DNA of 64,000 nucleotides from Intestinibacter sp964449895 (GCA_964449895.1 CAYVBY010000006.1:1-64000); one strand, 5' to 3'. Counted from the first letter of the stretch, positions 35,060 to 43,462 are shown. Notes: generated by a model not told the origin, from the sequence alone. Numbers and translations are program-made.

Positions 35060-35185
35060 TCCCATTTAGGTGCAATAACGACTCAAAAAGTTGTAATAAA
35101 AACCCATTTGGTTTTAGTAATAACCCAAAAAGTTATAGCATCGACCCATTTTGATGTATAAGTTACTCAAAAAGTTGTAATTTAA
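35060..35185. repeat. Array of six 21-bp iterons upstream of rep
   Basis: Six units start at 35060, 35081, 35102, 35123, 35144 and 35165, exactly 21 bases (two helical turns) apart. Two variants alternate: ACCCATTTTGATGCAATAA-like and ACTCAAAAAGTTGTAATAA-like. They share the frame ACYCAWWWWGWTGYAATA. The array looks like an origin with Rep-binding iterons; an AT-rich stretch (35186-35265) next to it could be the unwinding element. I see no DnaA box. Confidence 0.85.
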
Positions 35186-35267
35186 CCTCTAAATTCATTA
35201 AAATAACTCATATATAGAAAAGTTAAAATAAATAAAATAATAAAATATATATATACAAAATAAGAAA
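35186..35267. other. Very AT-rich segment beside the iterons
   Basis: Almost pure A/T with TATATATATA, directly next to the iteron array. This is the usual layout of an origin unwinding element, but nothing else supports it. Confidence 0.35.
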
Positions 35268-35299
35268 AGAAAAGAATAGCTTCAACCCTATCCTTTTCT
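35268..35299 (-). terminator. Terminator of the second butyrate kinase gene
   Basis: AGAAAAGAATAG (35268-35279) and CTATCCTTTTCT (35288-35299) pair with one G-T wobble. On the minus strand the tail is TTTCTTATTTTG. Confidence 0.75.
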
Positions 35300-35361
35300 T
35301 CAAAATTACCATATAATCATTACCTTATTTATATTTGTCTCATATTACCATTATTTTATAT

Positions 35362-36426
35362 TTAGTAGATATGTGCCTCTTCTTCACCATTAAGTACTCT
35401 TAATGCTCCACTAGCTAAGGCTTCTAATTCATCTTCTCCTGGATAAACTCTAATCGGTGCAATAAATCCAACACTTTCTTTTATCATATTTACTATCAAT
35501 TCTGAATACGCAATGCCTCCAGTAATAAGTATTGCATCAATATCTCCTTTTAGAACTGTTGAATATGCTCCTATTTCTTTACAGATTTGATATACCATTG
35601 CTGAATGTATTAATTTTGCATATTCATCACCATCTTTTATTCTTTGTTCTATTTCAATTATATCATTTGTTCCTAAATATGCAGAAAGACCACCTTTTCC
35701 ATTTATCTTTTTACCAATTTCATCAGCTGTATATTTGCCACTTAAACACATTCTCATTAAATCCCCTGTAGGTATTCCTCCACTTCTCTCTGGTGTAAAA
35801 GGTCCTTCTCCATCTAAAGCATTTGTAACATCTACTGCAACGCCTTTTTTATGTGCAGCTACTGCAATTCCTCCACCCATGTGTAAAATTACAAAATTAC
35901 AGTCTTCGTATTTTTTCCCCATATCAGAAGCGGCTTTTCTTCCTATCGCTCTTTGGTTTAACGCATGCCATCTACATTGTCTTTCAATTTCAGGAATTCC
36001 TGTTATTTTAGCTATAGGTTCCATTTCATCTATTACAGCAGGGTCAACTATAAATGATGGTATGCCTACTTCATCAGCTATTTTTTTAGCTATGACACAG
36101 GCTAAGTTTGCTGCATGATATCCATAAATTCCATTATTTACTGTGTCTATCATTTCTTGATTAATCGTATATGTACCACTTTTTATAGGTTTTAAAAGTC
36201 CACCTCTGCCTACAACTGCATCTAAATCTTCTTTCTTAACTTTAGCTTCTTTTAAAGCTTCTAATATCAAATTCATTCTGAATTCAAATTGTTCTGGAAT
36301 ATTTTTAAACTTGCTGATTTCTTCAGCAGAATGTCTAAGAGTTTTTTCAAAAATAAGTGTAGTATTTTCAAATACTCCTATTTTAGTAGATGTAGATCCT
36401 GGATTAATAGCTAATATTTTTTTCAT
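35362..36426 (-). CDS. buk: Butyrate kinase, second copy
   Basis: Butyrate kinase interconverts butyryl-phosphate and butyrate with ATP. The 354 residues have the ASKHA phosphate loop AINPGSTSTKIGVF (about 5-18), the acetate kinase signature NFVILHMGGGIAVAAH (about 170-185) and EGPFTPERSGGIPTG. An ATG nine codons upstream precedes the GGGAG site, so the ATG at 36426 is used. Unlike the copy at 60931 it has no ptb neighbour. It may act on branched or other acyl phosphates; both copies keep the motifs. Confidence 0.93.
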   Translation of the reverse strand: MKKILAINPGSTSTKIGVFENTTLIFEKTLRHSAEEISKFKNIPEQFEFRMNLILEALKEAKVKKEDLDAVVGRGGLLKPIKSGTYTINQEMIDTVNNGIYGYHAANLACVIAKKIADEVGIPSFIVDPAVIDEMEPIAKITGIPEIERQCRWHALNQRAIGRKAASDMGKKYEDCNFVILHMGGGIAVAAHKKGVAVDVTNALDGEGPFTPERSGGIPTGDLMRMCLSGKYTADEIGKKINGKGGLSAYLGTNDIIEIEQRIKDGDEYAKLIHSAMVYQICKEIGAYSTVLKGDIDAILITGGIAYSELIVNMIKESVGFIAPIRVYPGEDELEALASGALRVLNGEEEAHIY

Positions 36427-36513
36427 TTCAATCTCCCTTTCTAATTCACACATTTTATTTTGTAATTTTTCTAACTAATTTGAGTGTAGCACATATTCTT
36501 TAAGTATATAAAA

Positions 36514-36547
36514 AAAAGCCATAAAACAATCTATTTTATGGCTTTTT
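36514..36547 (-). terminator. Terminator of the gamma carbonic anhydrase gene
   Basis: AAAAAGCCATAAAA (36514-36527) and TTTTATGGCTTTTT (36534-36547) pair perfectly with a six-base loop, and a T-run follows on the minus strand. Confidence 0.9.
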
Positions 36548-36556
36548 GATTCAAAT

Positions 36557-37063
36557 CTATTTTTTATGTATTTGAGCTGTTTTATAGTATTCTTCTGCTG
36601 ATTTTACTAAGCTTTGTTTTTCTTCTTCAGTTAATTCTCTAACAGCTTTTGCAGGAGAACCTATTATAAGAGTTCCATCTGGGAATTTTTTATTTTGAGT
36701 AACTAAAGCTCCAGCACCTATCATACAGAAATCTCCTATTTCAGCACCATTTAGTACTATAGCTCCCATACCTACTAAAGTATTATTTCCTATTTTGCAT
36801 CCATGTACTAAAGCATTATGTCCAACTGTTACGTTATCACCTATAATAGTATTTGTTCTAACACCGACATGAATTACAGTACCATCTTGAATATTAGTAT
36901 TTTCTCCTACTGTTATAGAAGCTTCTTCATCTCCTCTAAGTACTGTATTATACCATACACTAGAATTTTTACCTATTTTAACATCACCTATAATGTCAGC
37001 ACTTTCTGCTACAAATACAGATTCATCAATTACTGGTTTTATTCCATCTAATTCTTTAATCAT
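36557..37063 (-). CDS. Gamma-type carbonic anhydrase family protein (left-handed beta-helix)
   Basis: A 168-residue hexapeptide-repeat protein: IIGDVKIGKNSSVWYNTVLRGD, NIQDGTVIHV, GHNALVHGC and GMGAIVLNGA. The histidines in VIHVG, VGHNA and VHGC occupy the metal-ligand positions of gamma carbonic anhydrases. Bacterial YrdA/PaaY-like members often lack measured activity. Trimers are expected. GGGAG precedes the ATG. Monocistronic, ending at a strong terminator. Confidence 0.92.
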   Translation of the reverse strand: MIKELDGIKPVIDESVFVAESADIIGDVKIGKNSSVWYNTVLRGDEEASITVGENTNIQDGTVIHVGVRTNTIIGDNVTVGHNALVHGCKIGNNTLVGMGAIVLNGAEIGDFCMIGAGALVTQNKKFPDGTLIIGSPAKAVRELTEEEKQSLVKSAEEYYKTAQIHKK

Positions 37064-37255
37064 AATCTCCCATCCCTCCTAATATTAATTATATTTCCTT
37101 AATTTAAGTCTATCATAAATCATAAAAAAGTAAAACGATATCCTCTTTACTATAATTAAATTTTAAAATTTACATTGTCTTAACCAATCACTAATTTAAT
37201 TTTGCTACAATTAAACTAATTATACTTTTTTAGAAAGGAGATATGTACATTAAAA
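37064..37255. other. Intergenic region between divergent genes
   Basis: Holds the promoters of the gamma carbonic anhydrase gene (left) and the CorC/HlyC gene or small ORF (right). TTGTCT followed 19 bases later by TACAAT (about 37172-37213, plus strand) is a possible promoter. Nothing else stands out. Confidence 0.35.
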
Positions 37256-37345
37256 ATGGACGAAACCGATAGGAAAAACGAAAAACAACCTCCATCGTAT
37301 CATATACTAGAATTTATAGGACATAATATATTCTTACTAGAGTAA
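37256..37345 (+). CDS. Possible 29-residue small ORF upstream of the CorC/HlyC gene
   Basis: ATG at 37256, stop at 37343-37345, peptide beginning MDETDRKNEKQPPSYHILEF. The composition (charged start, then a hydrophobic half) looks protein-like. An AAGGAG lies 15 bases upstream, which is rather far; a nine-codon ORF begins between them. It could be a leader peptide or chance. I do not recognise it. Confidence 0.3.
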   Translation: MDETDRKNEKQPPSYHILEFIGHNIFLLE

Positions 37346-37453
37346 AAAAATCTTTATTCTAAAAACCTTTTAAAGATGTAGATTTCTTTGAAACACATTG
37401 ACGAAAATTATAATTATCTACAATTTTTAAATGAATATAATTACTATGCGTTA

Positions 37454-37480
37454 TAAGAAATATATTTACTATTTCTTATC
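37454..37480 (+). other. Hairpin in the leader of the CorC/HlyC gene
   Basis: ATAAGAAATA (37454-37463) and TATTTCTTAT (37471-37480) pair around seven bases, followed by an A-run rather than T-run on the plus strand. It lies 50 bases before the start codon. Its role is unknown. Confidence 0.4.
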
Positions 37481-37529
37481 CATTAAAAAATTTTAAATTT
37501 GTATTATGATATTTTTAGGAGGAATTAAT

Positions 37530-38852
37530 TTGGAAAATTCAATTACTTTTATGATTTTATTACAGGTAGTATTAATTTTATTAAACGCAATATTTGCATG
37601 TGCAGAAATTGCAATCATTTCGATGAATGATAATAAATTAGCTAAATTAGCAGCTGAAGGAGATAAACGAGCAATACGTCTTGCTAAACTTACAAGTCAG
37701 CCTGCAAAATTTTTAGCTACGATTCAAGTTGCCATTACTTTATCTGGATTTTTAGGAAGTGCCTTTGCAGCAGAAAACTTTTCTGAAGTTTTAGTTTCTT
37801 TACTTTTAAATTTAGGTCTATCTATTCCTATAAATGTATTGCATTCTATTTCTGTTATTGTTATTACAATTATCTTATCTTACTTCACATTAGTATTTGG
37901 AGAACTTCTACCAAAACAAATTGCCATGAGAAAAGCTGAGCCACTTGCCCTTGCTATGTCAGGTTTAATTAGTAATATCGCAAAAATATTTGCACCATTA
38001 GTTTGGAGTTTAACTATCTCAACTAATGCGATTTTACATATATTTGGCATCGATCCAAATAAAGCAGAAAATGATGTAAGTGAAGAGGAAATTCGAATGA
38101 TGGTAGATGTTGGAAGCGAAAAAGGAACAATTGACCACGAAGAAAAAGAATTTATACAAAATGTATTTGAGTTTGATGATCTTTCAGCTGAAGAAATTTC
38201 AACTCACAGAACAGATGTTATAATGCTAGATTTACAGGATTCCATGGATGTATGGAAAGATACAATCTACAATAGTAAGCATACTAGATATCCTATTTGC
38301 AATGATTCTGTAGATAAAATCATTGGAATTTTAGATGCTAAAAAATACTTTAGACTTGAGGATAAAAGCAGAGAATCTGTAATGAATAACGCAGTGATTT
38401 CACCTTATTTTGTTCCAAACACTGTAAAAGCAGATATCCTATTTAAAAATATGAAAATGGGGAGGCATCCAATTGCAGTTGTTTTAGATGAATATGGTGG
38501 TATGAGCGGCATTATTACAATCAACGATTTAGTAGAGCAATTAGTTGGAGATTTATGTGATGACAATGAAAGCGAAGAAGAAATCCTTATAGAATCAATC
38601 GGAGAAGGACTTTGGAAAATTCATGGAAGTGCTTTACTAGAAGATATCTCAGATACTATAGGCATTTCACTTACATGTGATGACTACGATACATTTAACG
38701 GATTGATTTTCCACACTCTAGGAACTATCCCAGAAGATGGTAGTGGTATAGAAATCGAAGTTTGTGGTTTAGTTGTACAAGTAACAAAAATACAAGACCA
38801 CCAAGTCGAAACAGCACTTGTCCATTTAAAAAACGATGAAAATAAAGAATAA
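37530..38852 (+). CDS. CNNM/CorC-HlyC family membrane protein ('hemolysin' family)
   Basis: A 440-residue protein with an N-terminal CNNM membrane domain (four hydrophobic segments within about residues 1-150, including FGELLPKQIAMRKAEPLA). A CBS-domain pair follows (about 210-330; SEEEIRMMVDVGSEKGTID and RHPIAVVLDEYGGMSGIIT), then a C-terminal CorC/HlyC domain. The family is tied to magnesium or other divalent cation efflux and resistance, not to haemolysis. The frame has an ATG at 37506, but AGGAGG lies after it and seven bases before the TTG at 37530, the chosen start. A terminator follows. Confidence 0.92.
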   Translation: MENSITFMILLQVVLILLNAIFACAEIAIISMNDNKLAKLAAEGDKRAIRLAKLTSQPAKFLATIQVAITLSGFLGSAFAAENFSEVLVSLLLNLGLSIPINVLHSISVIVITIILSYFTLVFGELLPKQIAMRKAEPLALAMSGLISNIAKIFAPLVWSLTISTNAILHIFGIDPNKAENDVSEEEIRMMVDVGSEKGTIDHEEKEFIQNVFEFDDLSAEEISTHRTDVIMLDLQDSMDVWKDTIYNSKHTRYPICNDSVDKIIGILDAKKYFRLEDKSRESVMNNAVISPYFVPNTVKADILFKNMKMGRHPIAVVLDEYGGMSGIITINDLVEQLVGDLCDDNESEEEILIESIGEGLWKIHGSALLEDISDTIGISLTCDDYDTFNGLIFHTLGTIPEDGSGIEIEVCGLVVQVTKIQDHQVETALVHLKNDENKE

Positions 38853-38902
38853 TTCTTATTCAATAATAATTTTATAGATAAAAGTCGAGTTAGATTCATC
38901 TA

Positions 38903-38930
38903 GACTATGCACTAAAAATAGTGCATGGTC
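38903..38930 (+). terminator. Terminator of the CorC/HlyC gene
   Basis: GACTATGCACTA (38903-38914) and TAGTGCATGGTC (38919-38930) pair with one G-T, followed by T6. Confidence 0.92.
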
Positions 38931-39076
38931 TTTTTTAATTATAATAATCTATTTTATAATTCCAAAATACTTAAATAAAAATATTGTATTTCTATTTTAT
39001 CTAAACTAAATATAATAAAATACAAAAGTTAAAATTCTGATATAATAAAAGAAAAATTCAATTAAGGAGGCAATTA

Positions 39077-39529
39077 ATGATAAATATTATGTTTGTATGC
39101 CATGGTAATATATGCAGATCTACTATGGCTGAATTTGTACTTAAAGATATGGTAAATAAAAGAAATTTATCCGATAAATTTTACATAGCATCTTCTGCAA
39201 CAAGTAGAGAGGAAATTGGAAATAATATACATCACGGGACTAGAAATAAATTGACAGAAATGAATATCCCTTATACATCTAGAAAGGCCGTTCAAATAAC
39301 AAAAGCAGACTATAAAAAATACGATTTTATATTATGTATGGATAGAAATAATATTAGAAATATATCTCGTATTATACCTAATGATAAAGAAAATAAAATC
39401 AAACTTCTTCTAGATTTTTCTGAAAATCCTAGAGATATAGCAGATCCTTGGTATACAGGAAACTTTGATGTAACTTACGATGATATTTTAGAAGGCTGTG
39501 AGGCTCTTTTAAAATACCTTAATTTCTAG
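39077..39529 (+). CDS. Low-molecular-weight protein-tyrosine phosphatase
   Basis: The 150-residue phosphatase has the P-loop VCHGNICRSTMAE (Cys8 nucleophile and Arg14) near the N-terminus and the general-acid Asp in IADPWYTGNFD near residue 126. It removes phosphate from tyrosine, possibly arginine, in proteins; the target is unknown. AAGGAGG precedes the ATG. Single gene, with a bidirectional terminator shared with the convergent mod operon. Confidence 0.95.
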   Translation: MINIMFVCHGNICRSTMAEFVLKDMVNKRNLSDKFYIASSATSREEIGNNIHHGTRNKLTEMNIPYTSRKAVQITKADYKKYDFILCMDRNNIRNISRIIPNDKENKIKLLLDFSENPRDIADPWYTGNFDVTYDDILEGCEALLKYLNF

Positions 39530-39551
39530 AATAAATTATTTAAATACAAAA

Positions 39552-39580
39552 AACTCTCTTACAATTATGTAATGAGAGTT
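39552..39580. terminator. Terminator shared by the convergent phosphatase and mod genes
   Basis: AACTCTCTTACA (39552-39563) pairs with TGTAATGAGAGTT (39568-39580) apart from one mismatch, with T- and A-rich flanks on both strands. Confidence 0.78.
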
Positions 39581-39601
39581 TCTTTGTAATACTTATGGGT
39601 G

Positions 39602-40666
39602 TTAGTTAAAATCAAAAACAGAATTTTCATCAAATTTTACTTTTATATTTTGGCCTACATAGACCTTTTTTATATTTTTATCAACTTCCATTTGTAATGA
39701 AAGATTATTTTCCCCCTCTACTTTTCTTATGTGAATATTATATGTAAAAGAATTTTCTATAACTTTTACAACAGTCATATCAAAAATATTATCTTTATTA
39801 TCTATATTCGACACATCACCTTCAATTACCTTCATATGATGAGCTCTAATTCCAATATATTTGGAATTTTTATTTACACCATTATTCAATTTGCAATTAA
39901 TTCCCCAATCTTTAGCAAATACTGTATTTTCATCTATAATTTCACATGAAGAAATATTTTTACAACCTGTTATTATAGCTTCTGTCATTGAGGCTGGATG
40001 TACAAATAACTCATCTTTAGATCTTTTTGGTAATGACTCTCCATCTTCAAATACTATAATCTCATCACTTATCCTATATGCCTCTGAGATATCGTGGGTT
40101 ACAAATAATACATTTCCATCAAAATCCTTTAATATCTCACATAATTCATTTTCCATATTGCTTCTAAGATGATAATCTAGTGCTGAAAAAGGCTCATCTA
40201 AAATAAGTATATCAGGATTTGTACATAAAGCTCTAGCCAAAGCTATTCTTTGTTGTTGTCCTCCTGATAATTGCCATGGATATCTATCTTCAAACCCTTC
40301 TAATTTGAATTTTTTTAAATATGTACTAGTTATTTCATCTTTTTCTTTTTTAGTAAGCTTTTCTATACCTAATTGTATATTTTCTTTTACAGACATATGT
40401 GGGAATAAAGCGTAATTTTGAAATAAAAATCCTATGTTTCTCTTTTGAGGTGGTAAGTTTATTTTTTTTTCAGAATCAAAAAATACCTGATCATTCAATA
40501 TTATTTTTCCACTATCTGGTTTTATGATTCCCGCTATACATTTTAAAGTCATACTTTTTCCACAACCAGATTGACCTAATAATCCTAATATTCCCTTTTC
40601 CTGCTCAAACTTTACTTTTAATTTAAAGGAGCCTAAATCTTTTTCAATATCAACATATAAAGACAT
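39602..40666 (-). CDS. modC: Molybdate ABC transporter ATP-binding protein
   Basis: The 354-residue ATPase energises molybdate (or tungstate) uptake. Walker A GLLGQSGCGKSMT (about 29-41), the signature LSGGQQQRIALARAL (about 131-145), Walker B ILILDEPFSALD (about 153-164) and the switch His in FVTHDIS are all present. The C-terminal part from about residue 225 resembles a regulatory/TOBE region, though it is AT-rich and less conserved. It starts two bases after modB and ends the modA-modB-modC operon. Confidence 0.92.
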   Translation of the reverse strand: MSLYVDIEKDLGSFKLKVKFEQEKGILGLLGQSGCGKSMTLKCIAGIIKPDSGKIILNDQVFFDSEKKINLPPQKRNIGFLFQNYALFPHMSVKENIQLGIEKLTKKEKDEITSTYLKKFKLEGFEDRYPWQLSGGQQQRIALARALCTNPDILILDEPFSALDYHLRSNMENELCEILKDFDGNVLFVTHDISEAYRISDEIIVFEDGESLPKRSKDELFVHPASMTEAIITGCKNISSCEIIDENTVFAKDWGINCKLNNGVNKNSKYIGIRAHHMKVIEGDVSNIDNKDNIFDMTVVKVIENSFTYNIHIRKVEGENNLSLQMEVDKNIKKVYVGQNIKVKFDENSVFDFN

Positions 40667-40668
40667 TT

Positions 40669-41361
40669 TTATTTACCTCCTTTAATTCTTTTACCAACTA
40701 TATCTTGTTGTTTATCCGACCAAAAATTTAATATAAATATCATAACTACAGATATTGCTACTATAGTTGCAACCCAAATCATTGCTCCCTTATAATTCAT
40801 AGCTTGTACTTGGAAAAATATAGCTAGCGGCATAGTTTGAGTTTTGCCTGGTATATTACCAGCTATCATAAGTGTTGCTCCAAATTCACCTAAAGCTCTA
40901 GCAAAAGAAAGAACTATTCCTCCTATTATTCCTGGCCAAGCAAGAGGTATAGATATCTTATAAAAAATTTTCCAATTACTCATTCCTAAAGTTTTGGCAG
41001 CTGCAATTAAATTATCATCAATTTGTTCAAAAGCCGAACGTGACGATCTATACATCATAGGAAATGATACTACAACAGCAGCAATTACAGTTGCAGTCCA
41101 AGTAAATATTATATTTATATCAAAATTTAATAAAAATTTACCAGCCGCTCCATTTTTACCAAAAAAAAGTAGTAAAAAGAACCCCAAAACAGTAGGAGGA
41201 AGAACAAGTGGTAGTGTAAACATACTATCAATTAATCCCCTCCATTTTCCTTTGTAATTTGCAACTAAATAGGCTACTACTATTCCTATAAAAAAAGTTA
41301 TTATAGTTGCTAGCAATGATGTTTTAATGGAAATCCAAAGAGGTGTTAATCCTGCATCCAT
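40669..41361 (-). CDS. modB: Molybdate ABC transporter permease
   Basis: The 230-residue permease has about five or six membrane helices. The ATPase-docking loop EQIDDNLIAAAKTLGMSNWKIF (about residues 110-131) is typical of this permease family, as are PLVLPPTVLGFFLL and GEFGATLMIAGN. An in-frame ATG six codons upstream precedes AGGAGG; the start at 41361 lies nine bases after that site. It lies between modA and modC. Confidence 0.94.
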   Translation of the reverse strand: MDAGLTPLWISIKTSLLATIITFFIGIVVAYLVANYKGKWRGLIDSMFTLPLVLPPTVLGFFLLLFFGKNGAAGKFLLNFDINIIFTWTATVIAAVVVSFPMMYRSSRSAFEQIDDNLIAAAKTLGMSNWKIFYKISIPLAWPGIIGGIVLSFARALGEFGATLMIAGNIPGKTQTMPLAIFFQVQAMNYKGAMIWVATIVAISVVMIFILNFWSDKQQDIVGKRIKGGK

Positions 41362-41426
41362 CTTATTCTTCCTCCTCATTTATTCTCTTTTTATATTATA
41401 TATCAAAATTCTCTATTTTAATAAAA

Positions 41427-42221
41427 TTATTGAGCTTTTTTAAATCCATATTTTTCTAATATAGCTTGTCCTTCTTCACTTAATAAGAATTTTTCAAACT
41501 CTTCAGCAGCTTCCTTTTGTTTACTATCTTTTAAAACTGCTATTGGATATGCTATAGTTGAGTGAGTATCTTCTTCTGTAGTTAATACAACATCTATATC
41601 ATCAACGCCTATAGTATCACTTAAATAAACAAATCCTACTTGTGCACTACCTTGTTGAACCCAAGATAAAACTTCTTTAACATCTTTAGCTAAAACTAAT
41701 TTACTTTCTACACTACTATATAAATTAGTATTATCAAAAACTTCTTTAGCATATTTACCAGCTGGAACACTCTCAGGGTCTCCTATAGCTATCTTAGTTA
41801 TATCATTACCTTTTAAAGATTCTAATGAATCTACTTTTTCACCTTTAGCAGCAACTAAAACTAAGTCATTAGTAAGTAAAGTTTTAGAAGCATCTTCTTC
41901 TACTATTCCATCACTAATTAATTGTTTCATTTGTTTAGCACCTGCAGATATAAATACATCACATGGAGCTCCTTCTTGTATTTGTTGCATAAGTGAACCT
42001 GAAGAACCTAAATTTACTGTTAATTTTACATCTGGATTCACCTTTTTAAATTCAGTTTCAATCTCTTTCATTGCTTCTTGTAAAGATGCTGCAGCTGATA
42101 TGTTTAATTCTATAGTTGCCTCTTTATCTGTTTTAGAAGATGTTGAACTTTGCGAACTACATCCAACTAAACCTATTATTAAACATAATGTTAAAGCTAA
42201 AACTCCAAATTTTTTTTTCAT
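41427..42221 (-). CDS. modA: Molybdate-binding lipoprotein
   Basis: This 264-residue extracytoplasmic binding protein has a signal peptide with the lipobox IGLVGC (lipidated Cys21). The ModA fold follows: LNISAAASLQEAMKEIETEF, LNLGSSGSLMQQIQEG, DVFISA and a C-terminal FEKFLLSEEGQAILEKYGF. It delivers molybdate or tungstate to ModB/ModC. AGGAGG precedes the ATG. It is the first gene of the operon and divergent from the regulator at 42488; repeats between them look like operators. Confidence 0.95.
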   Translation of the reverse strand: MKKKFGVLALTLCLIIGLVGCSSQSSTSSKTDKEATIELNISAAASLQEAMKEIETEFKKVNPDVKLTVNLGSSGSLMQQIQEGAPCDVFISAGAKQMKQLISDGIVEEDASKTLLTNDLVLVAAKGEKVDSLESLKGNDITKIAIGDPESVPAGKYAKEVFDNTNLYSSVESKLVLAKDVKEVLSWVQQGSAQVGFVYLSDTIGVDDIDVVLTTEEDTHSTIAYPIAVLKDSKQKEAAEEFEKFLLSEEGQAILEKYGFKKAQ

Positions 42222-42258
42222 TTTGATATTTCCTCCTTATATAAAACACTTCGACACT

Positions 42259-42324
42259 AAACACAATAAAACAAGTTATATTTAATCTATTTATGAATTG
42301 TTTAGTTATGTTTTATTATGTTTT
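42259..42324. promoter_or_regulatory. Inverted pair of operator-like repeats between modA and its regulator
   Basis: AAACACAATAAAACAAGTTA (42259-42278) and, inverted, TTATGTTTTATTATGTTT (42306-42323) share the core ACANAATAAAACA. Two such sites in the modA promoter region suggest binding by the adjacent HTH/PBP-type regulator. Confidence 0.55.
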
Positions 42325-42487
42325 GTTCTTATATTTTTAATTGTATAACCATTTTCAACATTTTTCAATCTATTTAAATAAATTTTTCATATAATTTTTA
42401 TTTATTTTTATAAAAAATTATTATTTTTTTAAGATATACATATCCTAAAATATATTATAAAATACTTAGTAAGGAGGTTGATATACA

Positions 42488-43444
42488 ATGGATTCAACAT
42501 CATTAACACCACTAGAAGTGGCTGAAATTTTAAAAATAACTAAAAATACAGTTTATGAATTAGTTAAAAGAGGAGAAATCCCTGCATATAAAGTCGGAAG
42601 AAAATTACGTATAGATAAGGAAGATGTACAAAATTATATAAACAGCCAAAAAGGAATTCCTTCTCAAATTACACAACAACCATTAAAGGAAAATAATAAA
42701 AATAAAATATCTCAAAATACAACAAATACTTTAGATAACGAAAGTATAGTTATTTGTGGACAAGATATGATTTTAGATATTTTAGGGAGACACTTAGAAG
42801 AAACTTTTCCTACATTAAAATCTTTTAGATCTCATATGGGAAGTTACAATAGTCTATATAACTTATATAATGACAAGGTTTCTATATCATCTTGCCACTT
42901 ATGGGACTGGGAAACAAATGAATATAACACTAGTTTTGTAAAAAAACTACTTCCTGCTACTGAATGTATAATAGTAAACCTAACATATAGAATGCAAGGT
43001 TTTTATGTACAAAAAGGAAACCCTAAAAATATAACTAGTTGGCAAGATTTAAATAGAAATGATATATCTTACGTAAATAGAGAAAAAGGATGCGGAGTTA
43101 GGATTTTATTAGATGGAAAACTTCGTGAGCTTAATATTTCTCATAATAGCTTAAAAGGCTATAATGTTGAACAAAGTTCTCATCTTTCTGTTGCAAGTGC
43201 AATTGCTAGAGGAGATGGAGATTTTGGTATAGGGATAGAAAAAGTAGCTAAACAAATAGATAATATAGATTTTATACCTCTTCAAAAGGAAAGATATGAC
43301 TTAGTTATAAAAAAAGAAGATTTAAACAATAAAGCATATAAATATATATTAGAAATATTAAATTCTCAAAAATTTAAAGATGAATTAGAAGGAATTGGTG
43401 GTTATGATTTAAAAGATACGGGAAAAATAATGGCAGAAATATAA
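42488..43444 (+). CDS. HTH (excisionase-type) regulator with periplasmic-binding-like sensor domain
   Basis: The 318-residue protein has an N-terminal excisionase/MerR-like HTH (LTPLEVAEILKITKNTVYEL...GRKLRID, residues 6-52). A flexible linker and a PBP-like domain (about 85-310) with VNREKGCGVRILLDGKLRE and GDGDFGIGIEKVA follow. This DNA-binding plus PBP-like architecture occurs beside molybdate/tungstate genes and in MoeA-linked proteins. It probably senses the oxyanion and controls modABC, divergent to it. AAGGAGG precedes the ATG. Confidence 0.88.
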   Translation: MDSTSLTPLEVAEILKITKNTVYELVKRGEIPAYKVGRKLRIDKEDVQNYINSQKGIPSQITQQPLKENNKNKISQNTTNTLDNESIVICGQDMILDILGRHLEETFPTLKSFRSHMGSYNSLYNLYNDKVSISSCHLWDWETNEYNTSFVKKLLPATECIIVNLTYRMQGFYVQKGNPKNITSWQDLNRNDISYVNREKGCGVRILLDGKLRELNISHNSLKGYNVEQSSHLSVASAIARGDGDFGIGIEKVAKQIDNIDFIPLQKERYDLVIKKEDLNNKAYKYILEILNSQKFKDELEGIGGYDLKDTGKIMAEI

Positions 43445-43462
43445 CCTAACCACCTTTAACTA

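Noticed and set aside
35060..35185. CRISPR array
   Set aside because: The units are contiguous and 21 bases long with no unique spacers; no cas genes. They behave as iterons.
37530..38852. A haemolysin or virulence factor
   Set aside because: The name 'hemolysin family' is historic; CNNM/CBS/CorC domains point to cation transport.
42488..43444. Phage excisionase and sign of a prophage
   Set aside because: The excisionase-like HTH is fused to a binding-protein-like domain beside modABC, and no phage genes are near.
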